DNA of 50,780 nucleotides, taken from CAZJHX01 sp964545715 (GTDB lineage Bacteria > Myxococcota_A > UBA9042 > GCA-2863065). The notes beneath the pieces were generated by a model, which saw only the letters and a program-made list of their open reading frames with translations, had not been told where the DNA came from and did no database searches. Every line of letters begins with the position of its first letter. Positions within the stretch are counted from its first letter, which is position 1. The translations under genes and the position numbers were made by a program. Of this stretch, positions 1 through 7,558 are shown piece after piece. Location of the stretch: NCBI GenBank assembly GCA_964545715.1, contig CAZJHX010000075.1:1-50780 (forward strand), read 5' to 3'.

Positions 1-2
1 GG

Positions 3-1031
3 GCCCGCGTCCGCGGCTTTGTGCACGCGGACATCGAGGCGGCGCTGTACACCAGCCGCGACCTGTGGCGCCTGCACCCGATGCGGCGGACGCTCTTCGT
101 GGTCAACGCGGACGTGGCCGACGTGTTTTTTGCCGGCGCGGCCGAAGACGTTGGGGCCCATGAGCGAAGGCGCTTGCAGCAGTGGGTTGGGGCGGAGCTG
201 CCGGGGGTGGACGTGCCCGCGTGGCTGGCCCCGCTCGAGGCGCGGGTTTGCGATGCGCTGGCCGGCGGCGACGAGAAGCTCACGCGTGAGCTGACGAGCA
301 CGGTCGAGCTGATGGACACCGAGATCACTCTGGGCTCGGGCAAGTGGAAGCGGCGCTCCCCTGTCTCGTCGCGGCTGCTCTATGTGCTGGGGATGGACGG
401 TCGCATCGTTCGATCGCGGCCGGCCGGAGGTTGGCGGTCCAGCCAGTACCGCTGGGCGGCCACGCAGGCCTGGTTCGGCCGCGCCGTCACGCCGTTGGAC
501 AAGGAGGCGGCCCAGGAAGCGCTCGTGCGCCGCTACCTCGCCGCGTTTGGGCCGGCCACGCTCAAAGATGTGCGGTGGTGGACCGGGTGGAAGGCCAGGG
601 ACACGCGCACTGCGCTGGAGGCCGCGGGCGCCGTCACAGTGACCGTGGATGATGGTGACGAAGCGCTGCTCTTGCCCGACGACTCCGAGCCTGTGGCGCT
701 GCTGGAAGAGGACGTCGTCACACTGCTGCCCGCGCTGGACTCCACCACGATGGGCTGGAAAGAGCGCGACTGGTACCTGGGCGACCACGCCGCTGCGCTG
801 TTCGACCGCAACGGCAACGCCGGGCCCACCATCTGGTGCGACGGTCGCGTTGTCGGTGGCTGGGGCCAGGTCTCGAGCGGCGAGGTGGTCTTTCGCCTGC
901 TGGAGGACATCGGCGCTCCGGCCGCCGATCGGCTCGGTGAACAGGCGGCTGCGCTGACAAAATGGATGGACGGCGTCGTCGTGACGCCGCGCTTTCGGAC
1001 ACCGCTGGAGCGCGAACTCAGTTCGGGGTAA
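3..1031 (+). CDS. Winged-helix DNA-binding domain protein, AlkX/YcaQ-like (5' truncated)
   Basis: The reading frame is open to the window edge and a GTG at 21 lies inside conserved-looking sequence, so the true start is probably outside. The visible 342 residues resemble the HTH_42 winged-helix family, which includes DNA glycosylases such as YcaQ and AlkZ. Family-like features are the early MRRTLFVV segment, the VRRYLAAFGPATLKDVRWWTG segment split across two helices, and the late GGW...DGRVVGGWGQ stretch ending near the C-terminus. YcaQ and AlkZ act in DNA repair. I cannot confirm the catalytic Gln motif here, so the enzymatic role is inferred only from the fold. The gene ends in TAA and overlaps the convergent PAS gene by 14 bases, leaving no space for a terminator. 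Family assignment is fairly safe, glycosylase activity is not. Confidence 0.75.
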   Translation, partial: ARVRGFVHADIEAALYTSRDLWRLHPMRRTLFVVNADVADVFFAGAAEDVGAHERRRLQQWVGAELPGVDVPAWLAPLEARVCDALAGGDEKLTRELTSTVELMDTEITLGSGKWKRRSPVSSRLLYVLGMDGRIVRSRPAGGWRSSQYRWAATQAWFGRAVTPLDKEAAQEALVRRYLAAFGPATLKDVRWWTGWKARDTRTALEAAGAVTVTVDDGDEALLLPDDSEPVALLEEDVVTLLPALDSTTMGWKERDWYLGDHAAALFDRNGNAGPTIWCDGRVVGGWGQVSSGEVVFRLLEDIGAPAADRLGEQAAALTKWMDGVVVTPRFRTPLERELSSG

Positions 1032-1797
1032 GCGTGGCGATCGCGCCAGTAATCGGCCTGTCGCTGTCTCCGAAGGGGCGGACCGCCGCGACGATCGGCC
1101 TGCTGCTGCCGTCCGCGCCAACCCAGCGAGCGGCGATACGGTCGTCGTCGCTCTGTTCAAACAGCGCCAAAAGATCGATGCGGTCGCCCGCGGTGGCCCC
1201 GAGCAAGTCGCGTATCTGGCGGCCGACGATCTCCGAGGCGGGCTGGTTGAAGATCATCTCGGCCGCCGCGTTCCAGTGGGTGATGATGCCCGCGCCGTCC
1301 TGCATGATGATCGCCTCGGCTGACAGCTCGCACAGCGCTTCGAACGCTCCCTGTTGCTCGCGCGACCGCAGTTGGTCGGTCATGTCGTGGGTGACCGAGT
1401 AATAGCGCTGGTGCGCCGTGGAGACCATGGCCTTCCAGCGCAGCGACTTGATCGAGCCGTCTTTGCAGATGTAGCGGTTTTGAAACGCCAGCAGCTCGAC
1501 GCCCGGCCGGAGCCGCTCCGCGGTGACCTCGGTCTTGTCGCGGTCGTCGGGGTGCACGAACTCGATAAACGGCTTGGACCGCAGCTCCTCGCGCGACCAC
1601 CCCAGCGCGGTCTCCCAGGCCGGGTTAAGCAGCCGGAAGTAGCCGTCGAAGTCGGTTATCGCGAGTAGATCCGTCGACAGCTCCACCAGGTTGCGGAGCT
1701 CCTCGTCTTCGATCTCGGCGTCACCCTGAACCCGGAGTCGTCGCAGACGCGCCTGCTCGCGTTCGAGGTCCTGTTCGTTGCCCTCTGGCTCGCTCAT
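1018..1797 (-). CDS. PAS-PAS sensor-like protein without output domain
   Basis: The product has 259 residues. A short charged, probably coiled N-terminus (about 1-40) precedes two PAS folds. The first spans about 45-160 and carries typical elements: LLAITDFDGYFRLLNPAWE, LGWSREEL, a FVHPDDR segment and a C-terminal DGSIKSLRWKA strand. The second spans about 165-258 (AIIMQDGAGIITHWNAAAE, then EIVGR). No histidine kinase, GGDEF, EAL or DNA-binding domain follows. PAS domains bind small ligands or mediate protein contacts, and this one may act in trans on a partner kinase. The ATG at 1797 was chosen because an upstream extension to 1962 is basic and low in family character. It may sit downstream of the kinase/lipoprotein pair, separated by 44 bases. 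Function beyond sensing is unknown. Confidence 0.8.
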   Translation of the reverse strand: MSEPEGNEQDLEREQARLRRLRVQGDAEIEDEELRNLVELSTDLLAITDFDGYFRLLNPAWETALGWSREELRSKPFIEFVHPDDRDKTEVTAERLRPGVELLAFQNRYICKDGSIKSLRWKAMVSTAHQRYYSVTHDMTDQLRSREQQGAFEALCELSAEAIIMQDGAGIITHWNAAAEMIFNQPASEIVGRQIRDLLGATAGDRIDLLALFEQSDDDRIAARWVGADGSSRPIVAAVRPFGDSDRPITGAIATLTPN

Positions 1798-1841
1798 GTA
1801 ACGAGGATACAAAACCCGCCGCTGACGGGCAACGCCCCGGG

Positions 1842-2216
1842 TCAGAAGGCAAAGACGACCTCGCCGCACAGAGGCGCCGTCGCGTCGGCTGGTGTCACAC
1901 GCGCCTTTGAGCTGCGCGGGTAGGTCGCCAGCACGGACACGGTCGCTGTCTCGGAGCCGCACAGCCGCCCCACGTCACCTTTTGCAAAGCCGTGGAGGCG
2001 ACCGCCGTTCAGGTAGACGATCCCGTTGCCGGCGGTGGCCGTGACCCGCCCGACCCGCTGGGACTCAGCGGCGGCACAGGCGGCCTTGCTCAAGCACACA
2101 CACGCCGCTCGTTTTGGACATGCAGCCCCCTGGTCGGTGCGGGCGGAGCGAGGCTGGGCCGCCGGCGTGGAGCAGCCCCAACAGAGCAGGGCGGCCAAGA
2201 GAACCCATCGACTCAT
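1842..2216 (-). CDS. Small Cys-containing lipoprotein coupled to the FAM20-like kinase
   Basis: This 124-residue protein starts with a lipoprotein signal (MSRWVLLAALLCWGC, Cys at 15). The mature part has a Cys-rich stretch (four Cys at about 34-47) and a small beta-rich domain (IVYLNGGRLHGFAKGDVGRL). The latter recalls short SH3-like modules of envelope proteins, but I do not recognise a family. The ATG at 2216 overlaps the TGA of the upstream kinase gene as ATGA, which argues for translational coupling and fixes this start over the longer frame from 2321. Its place suggests a substrate, anchor or partner of the kinase. That is inference from position only. Confidence 0.7.
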   Translation of the reverse strand: MSRWVLLAALLCWGCSTPAAQPRSARTDQGAACPKRAACVCLSKAACAAAESQRVGRVTATAGNGIVYLNGGRLHGFAKGDVGRLCGSETATVSVLATYPRSSKARVTPADATAPLCGEVVFAF

Positions 2217-3049
2217 TTTTTCGGGGGCGCCTTTGCGGCTGCGGTCAGGACCTCGCTCTTGCGCATCATCATGGCCTCGACCTTGTCCTTGCCGATCAGC
2301 GGCGCCAGCTCTCTCATCCACTGGGACTTCGGGATCGCACGCAGCCGCGCCAGGATCTTGGCGTCCGGCACGGTCACTTTCACGTGCTCGTACAGCTCGT
2401 CGTCAAACGCCAGGTTGTTGTCGATCGCCACCTGCCCGCCACCCTTTTTGTAGAGGATGTTGCCCGGGCGATCGTTATTGGCGATCAGAAAGTCAAAGAA
2501 GCGCATCTCCTGGCTCATGACGTAGTCGCCCTCGGCGTCGAACTGGGCGTCGCCGATGTCGTTCATCCAGTACTGGACCGACCCGGTGATCGTCTTGCCG
2601 TCCGGCAGCGTCAGCGATCGCTGCAACGTCATTGGGACCAGGTTCAGCCCCAGCAGCTGGCTGACCCGGTAGGCGGCGCGCTCGTTGGCCGTGTTGCCGA
2701 AGCCGGACCCGTCCTTCTTGAACAGCCCCTTGATGCCGCCGGAGAAGTACAGCTTCCAGGTGTCCGACGCGCCGGCCTCCTCGCCCATCGCCTTGATGCG
2801 CTCCGGCGTGCCCAGCAGTACCGACTGCAGCCGCTGCTCCACACGCGCTGCCGACGCGGCGTCACCCGCCTTTTGATACTCCCACGCCGCCTCCTGCAGG
2901 CGGCCCTGGCTCTCCAGCGCGCCGGCCACGGCCGATTTCGGTGCCCCGACCTTCGTGTCGGCGCCGGCCCGAGGGCGCGCCTGCTCGACCGACGGGCCGC
3001 GGTTTTGAGGGGGCGTGACGTCCTGCGCCGGGGGTGCGTATTCGCTCAT
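2213..3049 (-). CDS. Atypical kinase, FAM20/PI3-4-kinase-like fold
   Basis: The product has 278 residues. Residues 1-95 are low-complexity plus a helical stretch (AGALESQGRLQEAAWEYQKAG split in two helices, TPR-like). Residues 98-215 look like an atypical kinase core: GGIKGLFKK with Lys107 as a candidate ATP-binding lysine, NERAAYRVSQLLGL with Glu123 as the candidate helix-C glutamate, FLIANNDRPGN with Asp193 and Asn197 as catalytic-loop residues, and AIDNNLAF with Asp210 in the position of DFG. This layout is known from FAM20/CotH-like and PI3/4-kinase-like families. No signal peptide is seen, so the kinase is probably cytoplasmic, although the downstream partner is a lipoprotein. It begins 27 bases after the FG-GAP gene that ends at 3077 and is translationally coupled to the lipoprotein gene. 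Substrate unknown. HipA-type Ser/Thr kinase is the alternative. Confidence 0.65.
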   Translation of the reverse strand: MSEYAPPAQDVTPPQNRGPSVEQARPRAGADTKVGAPKSAVAGALESQGRLQEAAWEYQKAGDAASAARVEQRLQSVLLGTPERIKAMGEEAGASDTWKLYFSGGIKGLFKKDGSGFGNTANERAAYRVSQLLGLNLVPMTLQRSLTLPDGKTITGSVQYWMNDIGDAQFDAEGDYVMSQEMRFFDFLIANNDRPGNILYKKGGGQVAIDNNLAFDDELYEHVKVTVPDAKILARLRAIPKSQWMRELAPLIGKDKVEAMMMRKSEVLTAAAKAPPKK

Positions 3050-3076
3050 ATGGCGGCAGTCTACCGGCCGCGCTCA

Positions 3077-5107
3077 TCAATTCGAAGGTTTGGGATCCTC
3101 GCCCTGCTGGACGCCGTAGCGGTACCCCGCCTGGACGGCAAACGTCTGGGTCGTCAGCGCCTGATCCGGCCAGCGGACGGTGACCTCCGCCTCGCACTCA
3201 GCGCCCAGTCCAAAGTGCAGCGTCAGGTCGCGCTGAGTCGTATAGCGACCGTGTCCGCCGTCGACCTCCTGCGTCTGCGTCACCCCGCCCGCCGTCACCT
3301 GCACGCGCGCGCCGATCGCCGCCCGGTTTGTGCCCGGGGCGCCCTCCAGTCGCAGCTGAATCCAGTTCTGGGCGTTGCCCACCAGGTTCTCGTAGACGCG
3401 CGTGGTCGGCGGATCCCAGCACTCGTTGCCGCCCCATTGGGGGCCGCAGTAGGAGTCCAGGTAGCCGACCACCACGTCCAGGTCGCCGTCCCGATCCAGA
3501 TCCACCGCCTGCACGCCGTGGCTGTGAAACTGGCGCCAGGCGTCGTCAAAGCTCACCTGGCTGAAGGACATCGGCGCGTCCTGGTGGTAGAGCAGCCCCT
3601 CATTGATGGGGTACGCCGAGTTGCTCCAATACACGTCCGGCCAGCCGTCGTTATCGAAGTCGAAGACCGTGTTGTACATCACGCCCTCGTCGCGTCCGAT
3701 CGCCAGAAACGGTCGCCCCAGGCCGATCGCCTCCAGGTCCTGCCGCTCGAACCGGATGTCCGGCTCGCCGGTGTTCAGCAGCAGGCCGGCCTGGTCCGCC
3801 GCGGGGCCGACGTCCGGATGCACGATCTCGCCCGTCAGCAGGTCCATGTGGCCGTCGTTGTTGACGTCCGCGCACTCGGTCGACGCGCTGACGCCGCCGG
3901 TCATGAACGGCTCCCGGCTGTACGCGTGGTCCCAGCGATAGCCGCCCAGTGCGTTGAACCAGTCCGCGCACAGCGTCCCCTCGGGCGGAATGGTCTTGTC
4001 GCACTCGGCGTCGTCGGGGTGCTCCTTGCAGTGGCAGCGGGCGTTCAAGTCCAGCCACCACTCTTGATTGTCGTCCCAGGCAAAGCCCGATGCGATCGAG
4101 CGGTTGGTGTACGTGACGCCCGCATCGGAGGTCGCGCCCTGCCACAGCTGATTCGGCGTGCGTCCATACGCGGCGGCCAGCAGCTCGGGCAGGCCGTCGC
4201 TGTTCAGGTCGCACGCCGCCGCCGCCCAGCCCCAGGAGTGACCCTGCGCGCTGTTGAGAATCTGAAAGTTGTAGGCCAGCTGCGTGCTCAGGCCTAGCGG
4301 CGCGGTCGCGTCCGTCAGCGTGCCGTCGCCGGCGCCGCGATACAGCCGATCCTGCTGGTCGTTGGTGGCCCACAGCTCCGCGATCGGCACGTTGTTGACC
4401 ACCCACAGGTCGATGAAGCCGTCGCGGTCGACGTCGGTGAAGCTCAGGGAGTTGGCAAAGTCGCGCTGCCCGTGCCTGCGCGCCTCGCTGTCCGCCGGGC
4501 CGAACGAGAAGTTGCCGGCGCCGTCGTTCAGCATCAGCTCCGACGAGTCGCTGGTGGCGGTGACCTCCTCGAAGCGCCCGGCGGTGAAGACGTCCAGATC
4601 GCCGTCGTTGTCGACGTCCGCGCTGGCGATCATCTGTCCGGCCCGGCCCTTGTCATCGCCCTCGTCGATGCGGCGCATCCGAAAGCCGGACGACTCGGTG
4701 ACGTCCTCAAAGCCCTCGCCTTGCAGGTTGCGCAGGACCCAGGTCGCCCGCTCCGGCTGCGCGCCGAATACATCGTTGCCGCCCTCGTGGTGGATGATGA
4801 GATCGGGCCACCCGTCTCCGTCCAGCTCCGTGACGTGGACCAGCACGCCGATCACGCCCAGGTCGTGCAGCCCCCAGTCGTCGGTGGCGTCGCGAAACGC
4901 CGCCGTGCCGGGTGACCACGTGACCGCCTCCACACACCGTGAGGGCAGTCCCTCGTCCGCGTCGGCGGCGCCCGGATCGGGTGTCGGCTGGATGTCTTCG
5001 GGCGGAGACTCCGCCACGTCGGGCGGCGGTGGAGCCGGTTTGCTGTCACCGCTGCAGGCCATCAGGCACGCTGCGCACAACACCAACCCTCGCTTCAATC
5101 CCATCAC
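3077..5107 (-). CDS. FG-GAP/VCBS-repeat lipoprotein with UnbV (ASPIC) domain
   Basis: The product has 676 residues and starts with a lipoprotein signal (CAACLMAC, Cys at 18), followed by a Pro/Asp linker to about residue 55. Seven Ca-binding DxDxDG-type motifs are visible across the rest (for example DLDGDGWPDL, DVDNDGDLDV, DVDRDGFIDL, DFDNDGWPDV, DLDRDGDLDV), as in integrin-like FG-GAP/VCBS propellers. The C-terminal 110 residues match the UnbV/ASPIC module (NRAAIGARVQV, then GGHGRYTTQ and LHFGLG), as in CRTAC1-like proteins. It should be an outer-membrane or surface lipoprotein with a Ca-stabilised propeller. A pair of Cys-containing insertions around residues 350-385 (CHC, EHPDDAEC) is unusual for the family. 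It is divergent from the related gene starting at 5158, with 50 bases between. Ligand unknown. Confidence 0.88.
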   Translation of the reverse strand: MMGLKRGLVLCAACLMACSGDSKPAPPPPDVAESPPEDIQPTPDPGAADADEGLPSRCVEAVTWSPGTAAFRDATDDWGLHDLGVIGVLVHVTELDGDGWPDLIIHHEGGNDVFGAQPERATWVLRNLQGEGFEDVTESSGFRMRRIDEGDDKGRAGQMIASADVDNDGDLDVFTAGRFEEVTATSDSSELMLNDGAGNFSFGPADSEARRHGQRDFANSLSFTDVDRDGFIDLWVVNNVPIAELWATNDQQDRLYRGAGDGTLTDATAPLGLSTQLAYNFQILNSAQGHSWGWAAAACDLNSDGLPELLAAAYGRTPNQLWQGATSDAGVTYTNRSIASGFAWDDNQEWWLDLNARCHCKEHPDDAECDKTIPPEGTLCADWFNALGGYRWDHAYSREPFMTGGVSASTECADVNNDGHMDLLTGEIVHPDVGPAADQAGLLLNTGEPDIRFERQDLEAIGLGRPFLAIGRDEGVMYNTVFDFDNDGWPDVYWSNSAYPINEGLLYHQDAPMSFSQVSFDDAWRQFHSHGVQAVDLDRDGDLDVVVGYLDSYCGPQWGGNECWDPPTTRVYENLVGNAQNWIQLRLEGAPGTNRAAIGARVQVTAGGVTQTQEVDGGHGRYTTQRDLTLHFGLGAECEAEVTVRWPDQALTTQTFAVQAGYRYGVQQGEDPKPSN

Positions 5108-5143
5108 CTCGGGTATCGTAGCGTATCTACTGTCTTCATCTAC

Positions 5144-5148
5144 AGGGG
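5144..5148 (+). promoter_or_regulatory. Ribosome binding site deciding a TTG start
   Basis: AGGGG lies 9 bases before the TTG at 5158. An in-frame TAG at 5119 closes the frame upstream and no ATG or GTG lies between, so TTG with this site is the best start for the FG-GAP lipoprotein. Confidence 0.5.
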
Positions 5149-5157
5149 CGTCGGCTG

Positions 5158-7518
5158 TTGCCGGCGCTGGCGGCGCTCACACTGGCGGCGTGCGGGGACT
5201 CCGGGACCCCGCCCGACGAGCCCGCGCCGAACGATATCGTGGAGATCGCTGAGCCGGACGTGACGGACACGCCCGATGTGGCCCCGCCGCCTCCGGATGA
5301 GGGGCCGGTGGAAGACACCGCTGAACCGGAGACCGTGGCGCCCCCGCTGTGCGGGTCCGCGGAGGGCGTCGTGCCGGATGGGCTGGTGGAGCTCTCCCAT
5401 GACGACGGCGCCTTCTCCACGTCGTTCAACGAGCAGTTCGCCGGGATGCTGGTCGCGGGCAAGGACCTGACGGTGGAGCGCGTCAATCAGGCCAGTCGCT
5501 TTGACCTGGAGCACCCGGTGAAGATCCACGCCATCAAGGTGCGCTACCAGTCCCTGCCCGATGATAAGACGCAGCCGGTTGGCGTCGCGATTCGACCGGA
5601 CTTCGGGCACAACGGCTTCGACTTCTGGCCACACGACGTGCACTGGGAGGGCGACTTGTGCGCCGAGGACGTGCAGGCGGCCGAGTGGACGACGTTTGTG
5701 CTGGACCCCCCGCTGATCATCGACAAGCCGCAGCCGATCTACGTCGTGCAGCAGCGACTGGACGGGCTGACGACACCGGACTGGGCGTTTGACGTCACCC
5801 CGCCGGCGGGCTGCACCAACCCCAACCCCAACCTGTGCTGCAACCGATATGACGACTGCCACTCCTCTTACAACGTGCCGGATTTGACCTACTTCGAGGA
5901 CGGCGGGGCGGCCTACTACTTCTACAACGGGCTGTCGCTGAGCTTTCCGTATGACTTCATGGTGCGGCTGCTGGTGGAGCCCACCGACGACGTGCAGCCT
6001 GCCGACAAGATCTTCCAGGCCGTCCCCGAGCTGCCCGTTGGCGCCAAGTTTGCGTGGGGCGACGCCGACAACGACGGCTGGGACGACCTGCTGGTGGATG
6101 GTCGGCGCCTGCTGATGAACGAGGCGGGCACTCTGGTCGACGCCGGGCCCGAGGTCGGGCTGGATCCGGACGCCGGGACGGGCGGCGTCTTCGGGGACTT
6201 CGACAACGACGGCTGCACCGACATCTTCACGTTTATCGAGGACGCGAGCACCGCCGACATCCTGTACCGCAACAACTGCGACGGGACGTTTTCAGACGTG
6301 ACCGCGCAGAGCGGCATCGTCGACCTGCAGACCTTCAACTCCTGCCCCAAAAACGGGGCGCCTCAGCCGGGCGCGCCGACGGCGGCCGCCACCTGGGTGG
6401 ACGTGGACAACGACGGCTTCTTGGACCTGTATCTGGGCAACGAGATCTGCTGGGAGGCGACGGGCGGGTACTTCGTGGACACGGTCTGGCACAACCAGGG
6501 CGACGGCACCTTCGTGGAGTGGACCGGCGGGCACGGCTTCTTGGGCTACGACGACGACAAGAACGCCTTCGGCACGCGCGGCACCAGCGCGCTGGACTAC
6601 GACCAGGACGGCGACCAGGACATCTTTGCCAACAACTATCACCTCAACCAGAACCTCTTCTATCGCAACGAGGGGGGCGGCCAGTTCACGCAGGTGGCCG
6701 CTGAGCTGGGCGTTATCGGCACCATCGAGCCCGGATACGAGGGCAGCGGGCTGTACGGGCACAGCGTGGGCGCCGCCTGGGGCGACATCGACTCCGACGG
6801 CGACTTTGACCTGATCGTCGCCAGCCTGGCGCACCCGCGCTTCTTCGACTTCAGCGACAAGACGCAGGTGCTGATTCAAAACGCGGACGGCACGTTCACA
6901 GACAGCCAGGGCGACTGGAGCTTCCCGTGGGGCGACGCGGGCGTGCGCTACTCCGAGGGCCACTTCTCGCCCGTGCTGGGCGACTTTGACAACAGCGGCG
7001 CCCTGGATCTGATCATCAGCTCGGCGTACCAGGGGCGCACCACCGACTTCTACTGGGGCGACGGCAACGGCAGCTTCACCCTGGACAGCTACCACGCCGG
7101 CATCAAGACGGAGTACGGCCTTGGGCTGGCGTCGGGCGACATGGATCACGACGGCGATTTGGACCTGGCGTCCGCCAGCACGGTTTGGACCAACACCCGG
7201 GCCGACGCGGGCAAAGGACACTGGCTGCAGCTGCGGGCTGTCGGCAACGTCAAGGCCAACCGACTGGCCATCGGCGCCACCCTGAAAGTCGCCGCCGGCG
7301 AGACCCAGTGGTTGCGGCACGTCTCGGGTGGCAACGGCCACGGCTGCCAGGACGCGCAGACGGTGCACGTGGGCCTGGGTGAGCACAGCTCGGTCGACAG
7401 CATCACCGTGCAGTTTCCCGGTGGCGACAGCGTCACGTATGACGGGCCGTTCGACGCCGACCAGCGGCTGTGGCTGTACGAAGACGGCGTTGTGAAGTCC
7501 GGTTGGGCGCCGGAATAG
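5158..7518 (+). CDS. FG-GAP/VCBS-repeat lipoprotein with UnbV (ASPIC) domain
   Basis: The product has 786 residues. From the TTG start the signal sequence is very short (MPALAALTLAAC, Cys at 12) and lacks basic residues. The bases just upstream encode Arg-Arg in frame, so a longer signal from a rare codon is possible. An acidic Pro linker follows to about residue 65. Residues 65-290 form an undescribed beta-rich domain with a Cys cluster (CTNPNPNLCC...DDC). Seven DxDxDG-type Ca motifs follow (DADNDGWDDL, DFDNDGCTDI, DVDNDGFLDL, DYDQDGDQDI, DIDSDGDFDL, DFDNSGALDL, DMDHDGDLDL), then a UnbV-like end (NRLAIGATLKV, GGNGHGCQ, VHVGLG). It resembles the divergent neighbour at 3077-5107 but has the extra N-terminal domain. 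Probably surface exposed; binding partner unknown. Confidence 0.87.
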   Translation: MPALAALTLAACGDSGTPPDEPAPNDIVEIAEPDVTDTPDVAPPPPDEGPVEDTAEPETVAPPLCGSAEGVVPDGLVELSHDDGAFSTSFNEQFAGMLVAGKDLTVERVNQASRFDLEHPVKIHAIKVRYQSLPDDKTQPVGVAIRPDFGHNGFDFWPHDVHWEGDLCAEDVQAAEWTTFVLDPPLIIDKPQPIYVVQQRLDGLTTPDWAFDVTPPAGCTNPNPNLCCNRYDDCHSSYNVPDLTYFEDGGAAYYFYNGLSLSFPYDFMVRLLVEPTDDVQPADKIFQAVPELPVGAKFAWGDADNDGWDDLLVDGRRLLMNEAGTLVDAGPEVGLDPDAGTGGVFGDFDNDGCTDIFTFIEDASTADILYRNNCDGTFSDVTAQSGIVDLQTFNSCPKNGAPQPGAPTAAATWVDVDNDGFLDLYLGNEICWEATGGYFVDTVWHNQGDGTFVEWTGGHGFLGYDDDKNAFGTRGTSALDYDQDGDQDIFANNYHLNQNLFYRNEGGGQFTQVAAELGVIGTIEPGYEGSGLYGHSVGAAWGDIDSDGDFDLIVASLAHPRFFDFSDKTQVLIQNADGTFTDSQGDWSFPWGDAGVRYSEGHFSPVLGDFDNSGALDLIISSAYQGRTTDFYWGDGNGSFTLDSYHAGIKTEYGLGLASGDMDHDGDLDLASASTVWTNTRADAGKGHWLQLRAVGNVKANRLAIGATLKVAAGETQWLRHVSGGNGHGCQDAQTVHVGLGEHSSVDSITVQFPGGDSVTYDGPFDADQRLWLYEDGVVKSGWAPE

Positions 7519-7558
7519 CGCTGTGCTCGTGCAGGTTGACGTCCATTGGGGGGAACCA

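Noticed and set aside
2114..4297. Long plus-strand open frame (727 codons) opposite the FG-GAP gene
   Set aside because: It reads Arg/Val/Ala-rich sequence without domains and mirrors the codon bias of the minus-strand gene. The minus strand has clear FG-GAP, UnbV and lipobox motifs.
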